A DNA stretch of 64,000 bases from contig QHXQ01000019.1 in the NCBI GenBank assembly GCA_003223935.1, positions 124,001-188,000 of the forward strand, written 5' to 3'. Positions 56,042-64,000 of this stretch are shown one piece after another; position 1 is the stretch's first letter; every line of letters begins with the position of its first letter. The position numbers and the translations under genes were made by a program. The notes under the pieces were generated by a model. That model saw only the letters and a list, made by a program, of their open reading frames with translations. It searched no databases and was not told the origin of the DNA. This DNA comes from Acidobacteriota bacterium. Lineage in GTDB: Bacteria; Acidobacteriota; Blastocatellia; Pyrinomonadales; Pyrinomonadaceae.

Positions 56042-57223
56042 ATGTGGAAGTTCAAAGAAAAGTATAGTTACCAGTTGAAGAGACCAAGCGGGGGCGGAGC
56101 ATTCGCGGCTCGAACTCTGAGGCTGAGCCTCGCCAGCGCTTTAATCTCTCTACTCTGCCATGGAATAAGCTTCGGGCAACGATTGGTATTTTCTCAACCA
56201 TTGACCGCTCGCTGGCAGTATGCGACGGCGGACACGACTAACTTAACCCCGGCGACCTTTGATGGACACGTCTATCTGCCTCTGGCAGCGGGCCGACTCG
56301 TCGCGCTAAGGGCCGCCGATGGTCAGTTACTCTGGCAGACTGATTTGGGTGGAGAGTTCTCAGCCGCGCCTGAGGGCGACGAGCGGGGCGTTTATATTGC
56401 GACTGAGACAGCCGCGCACGAAAGCGCGCAAACCTACTATCGCGCTACGGGCGCGCTCCGGGCGCTGAGCGGCAAGAGCGGAGTGACGCTTTGGATGCGC
56501 ACGCTGCCCCGCCCCTTTAGTAGTGCATTGACTTCTAACGCGACGACTTTATACGGGGGCACGACCGATGGCCGAATTTATGCCATCAATAAAACGACCG
56601 GCGAAGTTAAATGGCAGGCACAGTACACAGCGCCTTTCGCCTCCCAACCCACACTGCATGGCGGCCGCCTCTATCTCGGCAGCGAGGACGGCGCACTGCT
56701 TGTCTTTGACGAACAGCAAGGCAACATCCTCTGGCGTTATCAGACTCACGGCCCGCTTCGCGGCCCAGTTGTGGTGGCGAACCAACTTGTCCTCTTTGGC
56801 TCTACTGACGGATACGTCTATGCCCTTGATGAAGTGACCGGACGACTGCGCTGGCGCGCGCGCACAGGGGCGGGCGTGCAAGCCGTCGCAGCGACGGGCG
56901 AAGGGTTGATCGTCGCCTCGCTCGATAATTTTGTTTATCTGCTCTCTTACCGACACGGGCAGCGCGTCTGGAAGCGACAGCTTGCGGGCCGGATCGCGGC
57001 GCAGCCGCTAACGAGTGCGGACAGCGCTCTGTTCGTTCCTTTAGGTGGCGATGCGTGCGTCGTGCTTGCGTTGCATGATGGGAAGACTCTCAATACGCTT
57101 GAGGTCGGCCCGGACGGCAACACCTCAGCTTCGCCAATCGTCGCGGCAGATGTGCTGCTGATCACAACCAGACATGGACTGATGGCTTTCGCAGTGCCTG
57201 CTACTTCAGCACAGCAGCCTTAA
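56042..57223 (+). CDS. Exported PQQ-type beta-propeller repeat protein (BamB-like)
   Basis: A 393-residue protein. A signal segment (LRLSLASALISLLCHGISFG, ~27-46) precedes eight or so repeats of the form GRLVALRAADGQLLWQT, GRIYAINKTTGEVKWQA, GALLVFDEQQGNILWRY and GYVYALDEVTGRLRWRA, the Trp-docking propeller pattern of PQQ-like/YncE/BamB proteins. No PQQ-dehydrogenase active site Asp/Glu set was recognised. A scaffold role in the periplasm is likely; BamB itself is uncertain because no partner gene is adjacent. Confidence 0.82.
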   Translation: MWKFKEKYSYQLKRPSGGGAFAARTLRLSLASALISLLCHGISFGQRLVFSQPLTARWQYATADTTNLTPATFDGHVYLPLAAGRLVALRAADGQLLWQTDLGGEFSAAPEGDERGVYIATETAAHESAQTYYRATGALRALSGKSGVTLWMRTLPRPFSSALTSNATTLYGGTTDGRIYAINKTTGEVKWQAQYTAPFASQPTLHGGRLYLGSEDGALLVFDEQQGNILWRYQTHGPLRGPVVVANQLVLFGSTDGYVYALDEVTGRLRWRARTGAGVQAVAATGEGLIVASLDNFVYLLSYRHGQRVWKRQLAGRIAAQPLTSADSALFVPLGGDACVVLALHDGKTLNTLEVGPDGNTSASPIVAADVLLITTRHGLMAFAVPATSAQQP

Positions 57224-57242
57224 AGCACCTGATGTCTAAAGA

Positions 57243-58130
57243 TTATTTGGTGCGCGTAGTGCGGAAGAGTGAAGCGAGGCGCAAGACGATGCCGTGCAAG
57301 ACATAGAGCGAAACCAGCGCGAGCACGACGTAGCGCGAGTAGAGCCAGACCAGCATGCCGATGGCAGCGATGACTAAAATCGCGATGCGGGTACTGCGCC
57401 CATCAGCGCCGACCGTCTTGAAACTGGTATACCGAACGGTGCTGACCATCAAGGCGGCGAGTAGCGCCACAAGCCCCATCAACAAGCCGCTGTAGAGCGC
57501 GCCCAACTCAGGGCCGTAGCGTGAGAGCGGCTGCGGCGCGAAGTGCACGAGCGCCGCGATCAAGCCGCCGGCCATAGGGATCGGCAGACCGACGAAGTTT
57601 TTCTTATCAACCTTGGCCGCGCCTTCTGCGAGCACGCGCGGGCGCGTGGCCTGCACGTTGAAGCGTGCGAGGCGGAATGCGCCGCAGATGAGGAACATGA
57701 AAGAGAGAAACCAACCGAGTTTGTGCGCGGCGCTGCCGTCGGCCAGCGCCGAGCCGAACCCCCAAGCGTAAACCAGCACGGCCGGTGCGATGCCGAAGGT
57801 GAGCACGTCGGCCAGTGAATCTAGCTGGACGCCGATCTCTGTCGTCGTCTTGGTCAGGCGCGCGATCCGCCCGTCGAGCGTGTCGAAGACCCAAGCCCAG
57901 CCGATGGCGTGTGCGGCGCTGTCGAAAAGCAATGCGGCGCGATTGAGTTCGATATCCGTCCCGCCTTGCAATAGCTGGAAACCGCGTAGCGCGCTCATAA
58001 CGGCGAAGTAGCCCATGCCTATGTTAGCGGCCGTGAAAGCTGAGGGGATGAGATAGAGACCTTTGCGCAGCCCTTTGCGTTCGGGCCGCGCCGGCTGCGT
58101 CTCTTCGGCTTGCAGGCTCGTCGCACTCAT
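57243..58130 (-). CDS. pssA: CDP-diacylglycerol-serine O-phosphatidyltransferase
   Basis: A 295-residue integral membrane enzyme. The CDP-alcohol phosphotransferase motif is D-G-x2-A-R-x8-G-x3-D-x3-D: here DTLDGRIARLTKTTTEIGVQLDSLAD. About eight helices follow. It makes phosphatidylserine, the substrate of the next enzyme, Psd. The ATG overlaps the psd stop by four bases (ATGA), so the two are coupled. Confidence 0.94.
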   Translation of the reverse strand: MSATSLQAEETQPARPERKGLRKGLYLIPSAFTAANIGMGYFAVMSALRGFQLLQGGTDIELNRAALLFDSAAHAIGWAWVFDTLDGRIARLTKTTTEIGVQLDSLADVLTFGIAPAVLVYAWGFGSALADGSAAHKLGWFLSFMFLICGAFRLARFNVQATRPRVLAEGAAKVDKKNFVGLPIPMAGGLIAALVHFAPQPLSRYGPELGALYSGLLMGLVALLAALMVSTVRYTSFKTVGADGRSTRIAILVIAAIGMLVWLYSRYVVLALVSLYVLHGIVLRLASLFRTTRTK

Positions 58131-58744
58131 GCGCGTAACCTCCCGATGATGCTCACGCCGCCACGCACGCGCTCGCCGACGCTCACTGTCAACTCAACCT
58201 CTGGCGGCAGCACCACATCCGTGCGTGAACTGAACTTGATCAAGCCGAAGCGTTCGCCAAGACTGACGTGGTCGCCTGCGCGTTTCCAACAGACGATGCG
58301 GCGCGCGAGTATGCCTGCGATCTGCCGGCACACGACCGTGATGCGCTCACCGCGTATAGTCAAAGCGTTCTGCTCGTTGACGAGGCTCGCTTCGGCGCGC
58401 GTCGCCATCAGAAAGCGTCCGCGTGTGTGCGTCACGTCTATGATCTCACCGGCGATGGGCGCGCGGTTGATGTGCACATCGAAGGGGCTGAGGAAGATGC
58501 TGACGACGTTTGGCGAGTCGGGTTGAGCGGGCACGATGGGGCCGACGCGCGTCACGCGCCCGTCGGCCGGCGCGACGACGATGTTCGCTTCGCCCGGCAC
58601 TGTGCGCTGTGGATCGCGGAAGAAAAATGCCATGAAGGCCGCGAGCAGAATCAGCGGCAAGGCCAGCCACCAGTAACCGAAGGCCGTGGCCAAGAAGGCA
58701 CAGCCAAGCGGGATCAATACAAACGGCAGACCGTCTCGCACCAT
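58127..58744 (-). CDS. psd: Phosphatidylserine decarboxylase (short, pyruvoyl type)
   Basis: A 205-residue enzyme: two N-terminal helices (LPFVLIPLGCAFLATAFGYWWLAL), FFRDPQRTVP, the VVAPADGRV region, SIFLSPFDVHINRAP and ERFGLIKFSSRTDVVLP. In the family, the chain cuts itself between Gly and Ser of a G-S motif (FGS) to make the pyruvoyl group. Here the residue before the Ser is Ser172, not Gly. It decarboxylates phosphatidylserine to phosphatidylethanolamine. ATG 58744 gives the family-typical start (VRDGLPF). Confidence 0.9.
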   Translation of the reverse strand: MVRDGLPFVLIPLGCAFLATAFGYWWLALPLILLAAFMAFFFRDPQRTVPGEANIVVAPADGRVTRVGPIVPAQPDSPNVVSIFLSPFDVHINRAPIAGEIIDVTHTRGRFLMATRAEASLVNEQNALTIRGERITVVCRQIAGILARRIVCWKRAGDHVSLGERFGLIKFSSRTDVVLPPEVELTVSVGERVRGGVSIIGRLRA

Positions 58745-58813
58745 AGAATGAAAATGATAAATACGCTTGCGCCAACTCCGCTTGTCTGTGCCGGCGGCTT
58801 CAGCGCTGAACAA

Positions 58814-58851
58814 AGACGGGGACGCACATCTGTTGGGTGGCATCCCCGTCT
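58814..58851 (-). terminator. Terminator for the ydcH-like gene
   Basis: A perfect nine-bp stem AGACGGGGA/TCCCCGTCT with a 20-base loop. Read on the minus strand it follows ydcH and ends in TTTGTT. Confidence 0.62.
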
Positions 58852-58904
58852 GTTAAGAATTGCCTGTCAGTTGTAGTTTCGCATGCCGGTTGCGCGCCGG
58901 CTCA

Positions 58905-59147
58905 TCAGTGAGTCACGCTCGCCTGCTTCTGATAGCGCAGCATGATCTCGTGCATCTGATCTTTCACGGCCAGCTTCTTCTTCTTCAAAGTGATCTCTTC
59001 CAACTGCTCTTCGTCGTTCGGGTACGCGAGCGCCGAGAGTTCGCGTAAGCGCGCGTCGTACTTGCCGTGCTCGCGCGCCAGTTCACGAAACTCCGGGTCG
59101 GTCGTGATCAGGTGTTCCTTCAAGCTGTCCGTGTTGGTCATTTCCAT
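58905..59147 (-). CDS. YdcH family protein (DUF465)
   Basis: An 80-residue, highly charged helical protein: ITTDPEFRELAREHGKYDARLRELSAL, then DEEQLEEITLKKKKLAVKDQMHEIMLRYQ. It is the whole DUF465 domain, two antiparallel helices. Such proteins are common and of unknown function. It stands alone, with its own terminator. Confidence 0.88.
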   Translation of the reverse strand: MEMTNTDSLKEHLITTDPEFRELAREHGKYDARLRELSALAYPNDEEQLEEITLKKKKLAVKDQMHEIMLRYQKQASVTH

Positions 59148-59304
59148 TGCTTGGAAGCCTCCTTTGCAGATGCATCTTTGAGCGGTGTGCCGAAAAACCT
59201 CTGACGCGCAGCAGGTCGGGCTTTAAACTGCTCGGCGCGCCCTTCGCACAATTGATGTGAAAATGGTAGCCCAACTGCGCTGCGCGAATCAAGTCCGTTA
59301 GCTG

Positions 59305-59811
59305 TCACCTGCGCACTAAGGTGACGCTCATAAGTAGCGCATCCTCGGTTGGCCCGTGATAATAGTTGCGTCGCCGGCCCGTCACCTCGAAGCCGAAGCG
59401 CCGGTAGAGCGCCTGCGCTTCAAGGTTGCCGGCGCGCACTTCAAGCAGTGCAGTGTGCGCGCCGAGCCGTCGCCCTGTGGCGAGCGCCGCGCGCAGCAAC
59501 GCACTGCCGATGCCGCGCCCGCGCGCCGATGTACGCACGCCGATGTTGTTGATATGCAACTCTTCCGCCGTGACCCGCGCGGCGATGAAGCCATAGAGCG
59601 ATTTGCCTGTCTGCCAATCGGGGGTGCTGCGCCGCGCCACGAGCATGATCGCTTCGGGCCTAGCCAGTTCGCCGTGGTACGCATCCCAGCCCCAAGCACT
59701 CAACTGACACGCATCCTCAATCTCGACGACCTCCAACAGATCGTGGCGCGTCGCCAGATCGACGCGATAATCCCTGCGCTCGTTCACCTGCGCTCGTCCT
59801 ACACGCGACAT
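59305..59811 (-). CDS. rimI: Ribosomal-protein alanine N-acetyltransferase RimI-like
   Basis: A 168-residue GNAT acetyltransferase. The acetyl-CoA loop is RGRGIGSALLRAALATGRRLGA, then ALLEVRAGNLEAQALYRRFGFEVTGRRRNYY, a RimI signature. It acetylates the Ala end of S18, and it is adjacent to tsaB as usual. The ATG 59811 overlaps tsaB by 13 bp. Confidence 0.92.
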   Translation of the reverse strand: MSRVGRAQVNERRDYRVDLATRHDLLEVVEIEDACQLSAWGWDAYHGELARPEAIMLVARRSTPDWQTGKSLYGFIAARVTAEELHINNIGVRTSARGRGIGSALLRAALATGRRLGAHTALLEVRAGNLEAQALYRRFGFEVTGRRRNYYHGPTEDALLMSVTLVRR

Positions 59812-60605
59812 CGCTCGTTCAACTCCGCATCGGACAGACGCACGTAGAGCGCGCGCAACTCCTCCGCTTGCAACGTGCGCCCGGCTTGATACTCGCGCAA
59901 AGCCAGCGCCGCGATCTCTGTAGCATACGTGGCCGCAGGCCGCGCCAGCGTCCACACACGCGCGCCAGCCATCTTGCCACTTCTCTGCCCTGAGTTTCTT
60001 TCCTCCGAGCCGGACTGATCAACCTCTGCGTGCCATTCGATGCCGATGCGTTTCGCTGTCTCAGCGAGCAACTCGGCGCGCGTTTGCGCTCCGTTCCCGA
60101 CCCACTTGAGCGGCGTCGGCCAATTGAGCGCACGTTCAACGAGCACATGCGGCGGCAGATGCGCAGGCTCACTTAGTTCTATGATCATGCCATCGGCTTC
60201 GCATGCGAGCAACTGCGCGAAGAGTTCGCCGCGACCGGCGGGCAACGCGGCGACGATGTGCGGCGCAACGCCCACGCTGCATGCGACAGCATGCAGCGTG
60301 GGCACACCGACGAGCGGCTTGTTGAGTGTGGCCGCAAATGCTTTCATCGTTGCCAACCCTGCGCGCAAGCCCGTGAAGCTGCCCGGCCCACGCGCGACCG
60401 CGAGCAGTTCGATCTCAGCGAGTCGCAGGCCGGCCTTTGTGAGCGTAGCATCAATGTCACCGAGCAGATTCGCCGACTGTGCGCTGCGCAGATTGCCTGC
60501 CGCCTGCGCTAAGACGCGCGCACCCGCGCAGATGGCGACGCTGCGCGCATCGGTCGTTGTGTCAACGCTCAAGATGTATGGCTCGTGCTCCGTCTGTGCC
60601 GTCAT
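59799..60605 (-). CDS. tsaB: tRNA threonylcarbamoyladenosine biosynthesis protein TsaB
   Basis: A 268-residue TsaB. The ASKHA-fold N-terminus is ILSVDTTTDARSVAIC, then SAQSANLLGDIDATLTKAGL, AVARGPGSFTGLRAGLATMKAFA (the family signature) and VGVPTLHAVAC. TsaB forms the TsaBDE complex that makes t6A37 in ANN-decoding tRNAs. The C-terminal region is longer and more variable than in E. coli. ATG 60605 is used. Confidence 0.95.
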   Translation of the reverse strand: MTAQTEHEPYILSVDTTTDARSVAICAGARVLAQAAGNLRSAQSANLLGDIDATLTKAGLRLAEIELLAVARGPGSFTGLRAGLATMKAFAATLNKPLVGVPTLHAVACSVGVAPHIVAALPAGRGELFAQLLACEADGMIIELSEPAHLPPHVLVERALNWPTPLKWVGNGAQTRAELLAETAKRIGIEWHAEVDQSGSEERNSGQRSGKMAGARVWTLARPAATYATEIAALALREYQAGRTLQAEELRALYVRLSDAELNERCRV

Positions 60606-60756
60606 AAATAGGCCCGTAACTGATCGTCGCTCGCACGCGCGCACGTCGCTTTCGCGCCTCAAGTTTGACAGGTTAAGGGAGGTCGCGCGATTATAGGCGC
60701 GGCAAATAAAGCAACGCAAACTGAAGCTCGAAATTCAAGCGGCTCGTTTTGTACAC

Positions 60757-61794
60757 ATGAGCGTGCGCATAGGGATTCTGACCGCAGGCGGCGACTGCCC
60801 CGGTCTCAACGCTGTCATCCGCGCCGTCGTCCGGCGCGCAACCAATGAGGCGGCCGAAGTGCTCGGCGTCCGCAACGGCTGGCGCGGTCTTGTCGAAGAT
60901 GACATCGAACCGCTCACACGCGCCTCAGTCACCGGCATCCTCCCGCGCGGCGGCACGATCCTCGGCACCTCTCGCATCAATCCATTCGACGAGCCTGATT
61001 ATCTCATCCGCATTAGTCGCAACTGGGCCAAGTACAAACTCAATGCGCTGATCGTAGTTGGCGGCGACGGCTCACTGCGCACGGCGCGCGACCTGTGGCG
61101 CTCAGAGCACATGCCAGTCGTCGGCGTGCCTAAGACAATTGACAATGATGTGGGCGGCACGGATTTCACCTTCGGCTTCGACACGGCCGTGAATATCGTG
61201 AGCGAGGCGGTTGATCGTCTGCACTCGACGGCCGAGTCGCATCATCGCGTCATGGTCGTCGAAGTGATGGGCCGGCACACAGGCTGGATTGCAGCCTACG
61301 GCGGCATCGCCGGCGGCGCAGACATCGTGCTCGTCCCCGAACATCCGTTCCGCCTCTCGCGCATCTGCGATTTCATTCTTCATCGCGCAGCGCAAGGGAG
61401 ACCGTTCTCAATCATTGTCGTCTCCGAGTACGCGCACCCGCGCGCGGACGAGAATTTTATTACCGAAGAGGTCGCCGCAGAGATTTACCGCAAAGGTCAG
61501 TTCGGCGGCATCGGCAACGTCTTGGCGCGCGAGATCGAGGCGCGCACAGGCATGCAGGCGCGCGTCACCAAACTCGGCTACGTGCAGCGCGGCGGGTCGC
61601 CTTCGGCTTTTGATCGCGTGCTGGCGACGCGCTTCGGCGTCAAAGCTTATGAGATGGTGCGCGCAAACGAGTGGGGGCATATGGCCGCGCTGCAAGGCAA
61701 TCGCATAGTCAGCATCTCGTTCGACGAGGCACTTAAAGAGGTCAAGCGACTCGACGAAGAGATTTACAACGTCGCCGAAATCTTCTTCGGCTGA
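60757..61794 (+). CDS. pfkA: 6-phosphofructokinase, ATP type with K124
   Basis: A 345-residue PFK. Motifs are GILTAGGDCPGLNAVIRAVV, RGGTILGTSR, LIVVGGDGS, VVGVPKTIDNDV, TFGFDTAV, EVMGRHTGWIAAYGG and LGYVQRGGSPSAFDRVLATRFG. The Gly in GGDGS (position 104 of E. coli numbering) points to ATP rather than pyrophosphate, while K in PKTIDND (position 124) is the form seen in both PPi enzymes and actinobacterial ATP enzymes. ATP use is the better guess. Confidence 0.94.
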   Translation: MSVRIGILTAGGDCPGLNAVIRAVVRRATNEAAEVLGVRNGWRGLVEDDIEPLTRASVTGILPRGGTILGTSRINPFDEPDYLIRISRNWAKYKLNALIVVGGDGSLRTARDLWRSEHMPVVGVPKTIDNDVGGTDFTFGFDTAVNIVSEAVDRLHSTAESHHRVMVVEVMGRHTGWIAAYGGIAGGADIVLVPEHPFRLSRICDFILHRAAQGRPFSIIVVSEYAHPRADENFITEEVAAEIYRKGQFGGIGNVLAREIEARTGMQARVTKLGYVQRGGSPSAFDRVLATRFGVKAYEMVRANEWGHMAALQGNRIVSISFDEALKEVKRLDEEIYNVAEIFFG

Positions 61795-62111
61795 AATCCG
61801 CCTTGTATATTCAGGCTTTGTGTTAAGCTCCGGCGGCTATCTCGTTGTCCATCAACCAACTTGCTTTCTCTCCCATTTTCTTCTTCCATCAGCTCGTGCT
61901 CGATCTTTTCGCCCTTGCTGTCGAGCCGCAGACGATTGTACAGGCTCATGTATTGGTTGGCGACCCAGATTAGTGCGAAGCCTGCGATGACGAACCACGC
62001 CGGTCTGCGTAGAGCAGTTTGAACCGTGCGAGGGAGCAGGAAACTAAATGCGATATAGCGGCTGAAGCAATACTCGCAGATGAAGAGATAGAAAAATTTT
62101 CGCACCAGCAA
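61764..62111 (-). CDS. Possible small membrane protein
   Basis: A 115-residue open frame with an aromatic-rich start (FFYLFICEYCFSRYIAFSFLLP) and a membrane helix (PAWFVIAGFALIWVANQYMSLY), followed by a charged tail. It overlaps the end of pfkA by 31 bases on the opposite strand. There is no strong ribosome site or family match, so it may be a real hypothetical gene or a chance frame. The rest of 61795-62358 has no other gene. Confidence 0.38.
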   Translation of the reverse strand: MLVRKFFYLFICEYCFSRYIAFSFLLPRTVQTALRRPAWFVIAGFALIWVANQYMSLYNRLRLDSKGEKIEHELMEEENGRESKLVDGQRDSRRSLTQSLNIQGGFQPKKISATL

Positions 62112-62170
62112 GCGGCGACAAGTTCTGCTTCGCTCAACGCAATCTCAATTAGCGCTGCCTTCGTTGGACT

Positions 62171-62217
62171 TTAATAGTTAACTTCAACAGTCGGCACGAC
62201 GACGAAGTTAAAGCATT
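62171..62217 (-). repeat. Shared intergenic element, copy C (inverted)
   Basis: On the minus strand it reads GCTTTAACTTC, GTCGTCGTGCCGACT, GAAGTTAAC. The arms TTAACTTC/GAAGTTAA form a perfect eight-bp stem. It lies in the gap before mutS, opposite in orientation to mutS. Confidence 0.7.
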
Positions 62218-62293
62218 ACTTGAACCTTGCATGAGCGCGTCTAGCGCGCAATCGCGAAGGCGAAATTATTTTGCTCAATTTTGCGAGTTGGCC

Positions 62294-62321
62294 TTGCCCT
62301 TCAATGGCTTTTCACTACAAT
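62294..62321 (+). promoter_or_regulatory. Possible sigma-70 promoter for mutS
   Basis: TTGCCC (62294-62299), 16-bp spacer, TACAAT (62316-62321), 37 bp upstream of the mutS ATG. Confidence 0.4.
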
Positions 62322-62358
62322 AGGCTTTCGCTCAGAGACGCCTCATGCCGGATTGATC

Positions 62359-64000
62359 ATGACTGAAATCACACTTACCCCAATGCTGCGGCAGTATCAA
62401 GAACTGAAGCAACAGCATCCGGGCACGCTGCTCTTCTTTCGCCTCGGCGACTTCTACGAACTCTTCTTCGACGACGCCATCACAGGCGCACGCGAACTTG
62501 AGATCACTCTGACCGCGCGCCACAAAGAGCGCGGCACACCAATCCCCATGTGCGGCGTGCCGCATCACGCGGTCGCGGGCTACGTCGCGCGTCTGATCCG
62601 TAAAGGCTATCGCGTCGCGATCTGCGAGCAGACCGAAGACCCTGCGAAGACCAAGAAGCTTGTGCGGCGCGAGGTCGTGCGCGTCATCACGCCGGGCACG
62701 GCCGTCGATCCGCAGTTGGTTGATGCACGCGAGTCTGTCTATCTCGTCGCGGTCTGTGGCGCAGGCGATAGCTTCGGCGCAGCCTTTCTCGATCTTTCAA
62801 CCGGCGAGTTTCGCGCCACACAGGCTACAGGCCCAGACGCTTGGGCGCGCGTACGTGCCGACATCGAATCCTACGCCCCGCGCGAACTACTCTTCCCCAC
62901 CTCGCTCGCGCCGCTCATCAGAGATAGCTATGCCGGCCGCGCGCGCACTACGCCGCTGCCGCTTACGACTGACAGCACACAGCACGACGCGGCTGCAAAT
63001 AGTGGTCAGTCAGCACCGCTTGCGCGCATCACGCCTGCGGGTAACGCTGCTTTCGGTTCACAACTAATGGCGCTCACGCCGCTCGATGATTGGCTGTGGG
63101 AGCCGGTTAATTGCGCCATGCTGCTGCTCGAACAGTTTCGCGCACGCACGCTCGAAGGTTATGGCTTGCAGCAACAGACCGAAGCCATCGCGGCCGCGGG
63201 CGCGTGTCTGCGCTACGCACGCGAGACCCAACGCGAACAGGTCGCGCACGTTAACGACATCACTTACTTCGAGGCGCAGGATCATCTCTTACTTGACGCC
63301 GTGACCGTGCGCAATCTCGAACTGACGGAGGCACAGAACGCTGGCCGCGCACACACGCTGCTCGGCGTGATTGACGCAACCGTGACCGGCATGGGCGCGC
63401 GGCTCTTGCGGGCGTGGCTGCTCCGCCCTTCGATTAAACGCGGCGAGATCGAAGCGCGTCTGGCTGCGGTCGAACATTTTCATCGCTCACAACTCAAACG
63501 CGATCGCGTGCAGACGTTACTCAAAGATGTGGCCGATCTCGAACGCCTCTGCGCACGCATCAACATGAACACCGCGACGCCCCGCGACCTCGCCGCCCTG
63601 CGTCGCTCGCTCGAACAAGTCCCAATAATCCGCCAGACGTTATCGGACGCGGAGGCGTCGTTGCTGCAAGTGTTGTATGAAAGCGCGGATGAGTTGCCGG
63701 ATGTGCGCGAGTTGATCGCGCATGCGATCAGCGACGACCCGCCGCTCGCGCTCTCAGACACGGGCGCGATCCGCGCTAGCTACTCAGAAGAGTTGGACCA
63801 ACTGCGCGTCGTCAGCCGCGACGCCAAGCAGACCATCGCCGCGCTTGAAGCGCGCGAGCGTGCGCGTTCCGGCATCGCTTCGCTGCGCGTGCGTTTCAAT
63901 AACGTCTTCGGCTATTTCATCGAAGTCTCGAAAGCCAGCGCCGCGCGTGTGCCGCCGGATTACGAGCGGCGGCAGACGCTCGCCAATGCGGAACGCTATA
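62359..64000 (+). CDS. mutS: DNA mismatch repair protein MutS (partial, 3' end missing)
   Basis: The first 547 codons are present and open to the end of the window. The mismatch-binding motif is FFRLGDFYELFFDDA (Phe-x-Glu wedge), then MCGVPHHAVAGYVARLIRKGYRVAICEQ, the connector domain (FGAAFLDLSTGEFRA) and the lever/clamp parts (TLLGVIDATVTGMGARLLRAWLLRPS and VRFNNVFGYFIEVSKA). The ATPase domain would follow after 64000. MutS recognises mismatches and small loops. ATG 62359. Confidence 0.97.
   Translation, partial: MTEITLTPMLRQYQELKQQHPGTLLFFRLGDFYELFFDDAITGARELEITLTARHKERGTPIPMCGVPHHAVAGYVARLIRKGYRVAICEQTEDPAKTKKLVRREVVRVITPGTAVDPQLVDARESVYLVAVCGAGDSFGAAFLDLSTGEFRATQATGPDAWARVRADIESYAPRELLFPTSLAPLIRDSYAGRARTTPLPLTTDSTQHDAAANSGQSAPLARITPAGNAAFGSQLMALTPLDDWLWEPVNCAMLLLEQFRARTLEGYGLQQQTEAIAAAGACLRYARETQREQVAHVNDITYFEAQDHLLLDAVTVRNLELTEAQNAGRAHTLLGVIDATVTGMGARLLRAWLLRPSIKRGEIEARLAAVEHFHRSQLKRDRVQTLLKDVADLERLCARINMNTATPRDLAALRRSLEQVPIIRQTLSDAEASLLQVLYESADELPDVRELIAHAISDDPPLALSDTGAIRASYSEELDQLRVVSRDAKQTIAALEARERARSGIASLRVRFNNVFGYFIEVSKASAARVPPDYERRQTLANAERY

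Overview
The window reads as a chromosomal segment of an acidobacterium, probably class Blastocatellia. The best pointers are a secreted von Willebrand A protein of the acidobacterial VWFA-related type (11530-12462), a DUF6677-like membrane gene, LPS export and HslUV genes, and the many ATG/TTG/GTG-started genes in GC-rich DNA. The assignment rests on recognised protein families, not on a marker-gene comparison. No rRNA, tRNA, CRISPR array, transposase or prophage genes were seen.

Bases 1-13000 are the most unusual part. A RiPP (ribosomally made, modified peptide) locus runs left to right: a PF14907-type nucleotidyltransferase (1517-2719), then a tight operon (2975-6577) of an exported STN-like protein, a 61-residue candidate precursor peptide, an HPr-kinase-like protein, a radical SAM enzyme with extra C-terminal cysteines, and a PqqD/RRE protein. 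The matching leader protease (lasso B2, transglutaminase-like fold) lies 4.5 kb further on, on the other strand, at the end of a VWA-protein operon (11054-13018). The precursor carries a lasso-type leader signature and a 12-residue core with Glu at position 8. No asparagine-synthetase-like lasso cyclase is present; a radical SAM enzyme is there instead. A large secreted nuclease (6805-10935) sits between the two halves.

Bases 13000-36000 mix envelope and metabolic genes (MltG, RuvX, a degenerate S41 protease, amidohydrolase, acyl-CoA carboxylase beta, ABC exporter with a DUF402 gene, FAH-family enzyme, HslVU, NamZ-type muramidase) with two TIR-domain genes. One TIR protein has cysteine-rich zinc-ribbon-like repeats and sits in AT-richer DNA (19298-20254). 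The other has a membrane segment and closes a three-gene operon with a BcsA-like glycosyltransferase (27100-30166).

Bases 36000-56000 are core genes, with visibly lower GC in places: recO, a single-chain LptF-LptG fusion, ahcY, metK, xerD, parBA, a bifunctional-nuclease gene, miaB, recN, ssb, accA, dnaE and guaA. Bases 56000-64000 hold a PQQ-type beta-propeller, pssA/psd, ydcH, rimI/tsaB, pfkA and the start of mutS.

Intergenic regions carry two classes of repeats. One is locus-specific heptamer-type tandem repeats, several folded into near-perfect hairpins (21871, 24404, 31676). The other is a shared ~42-bp element found three times (13219, 35436, 62171), always outside genes. All functions are read from sequence motifs; no database search was run.
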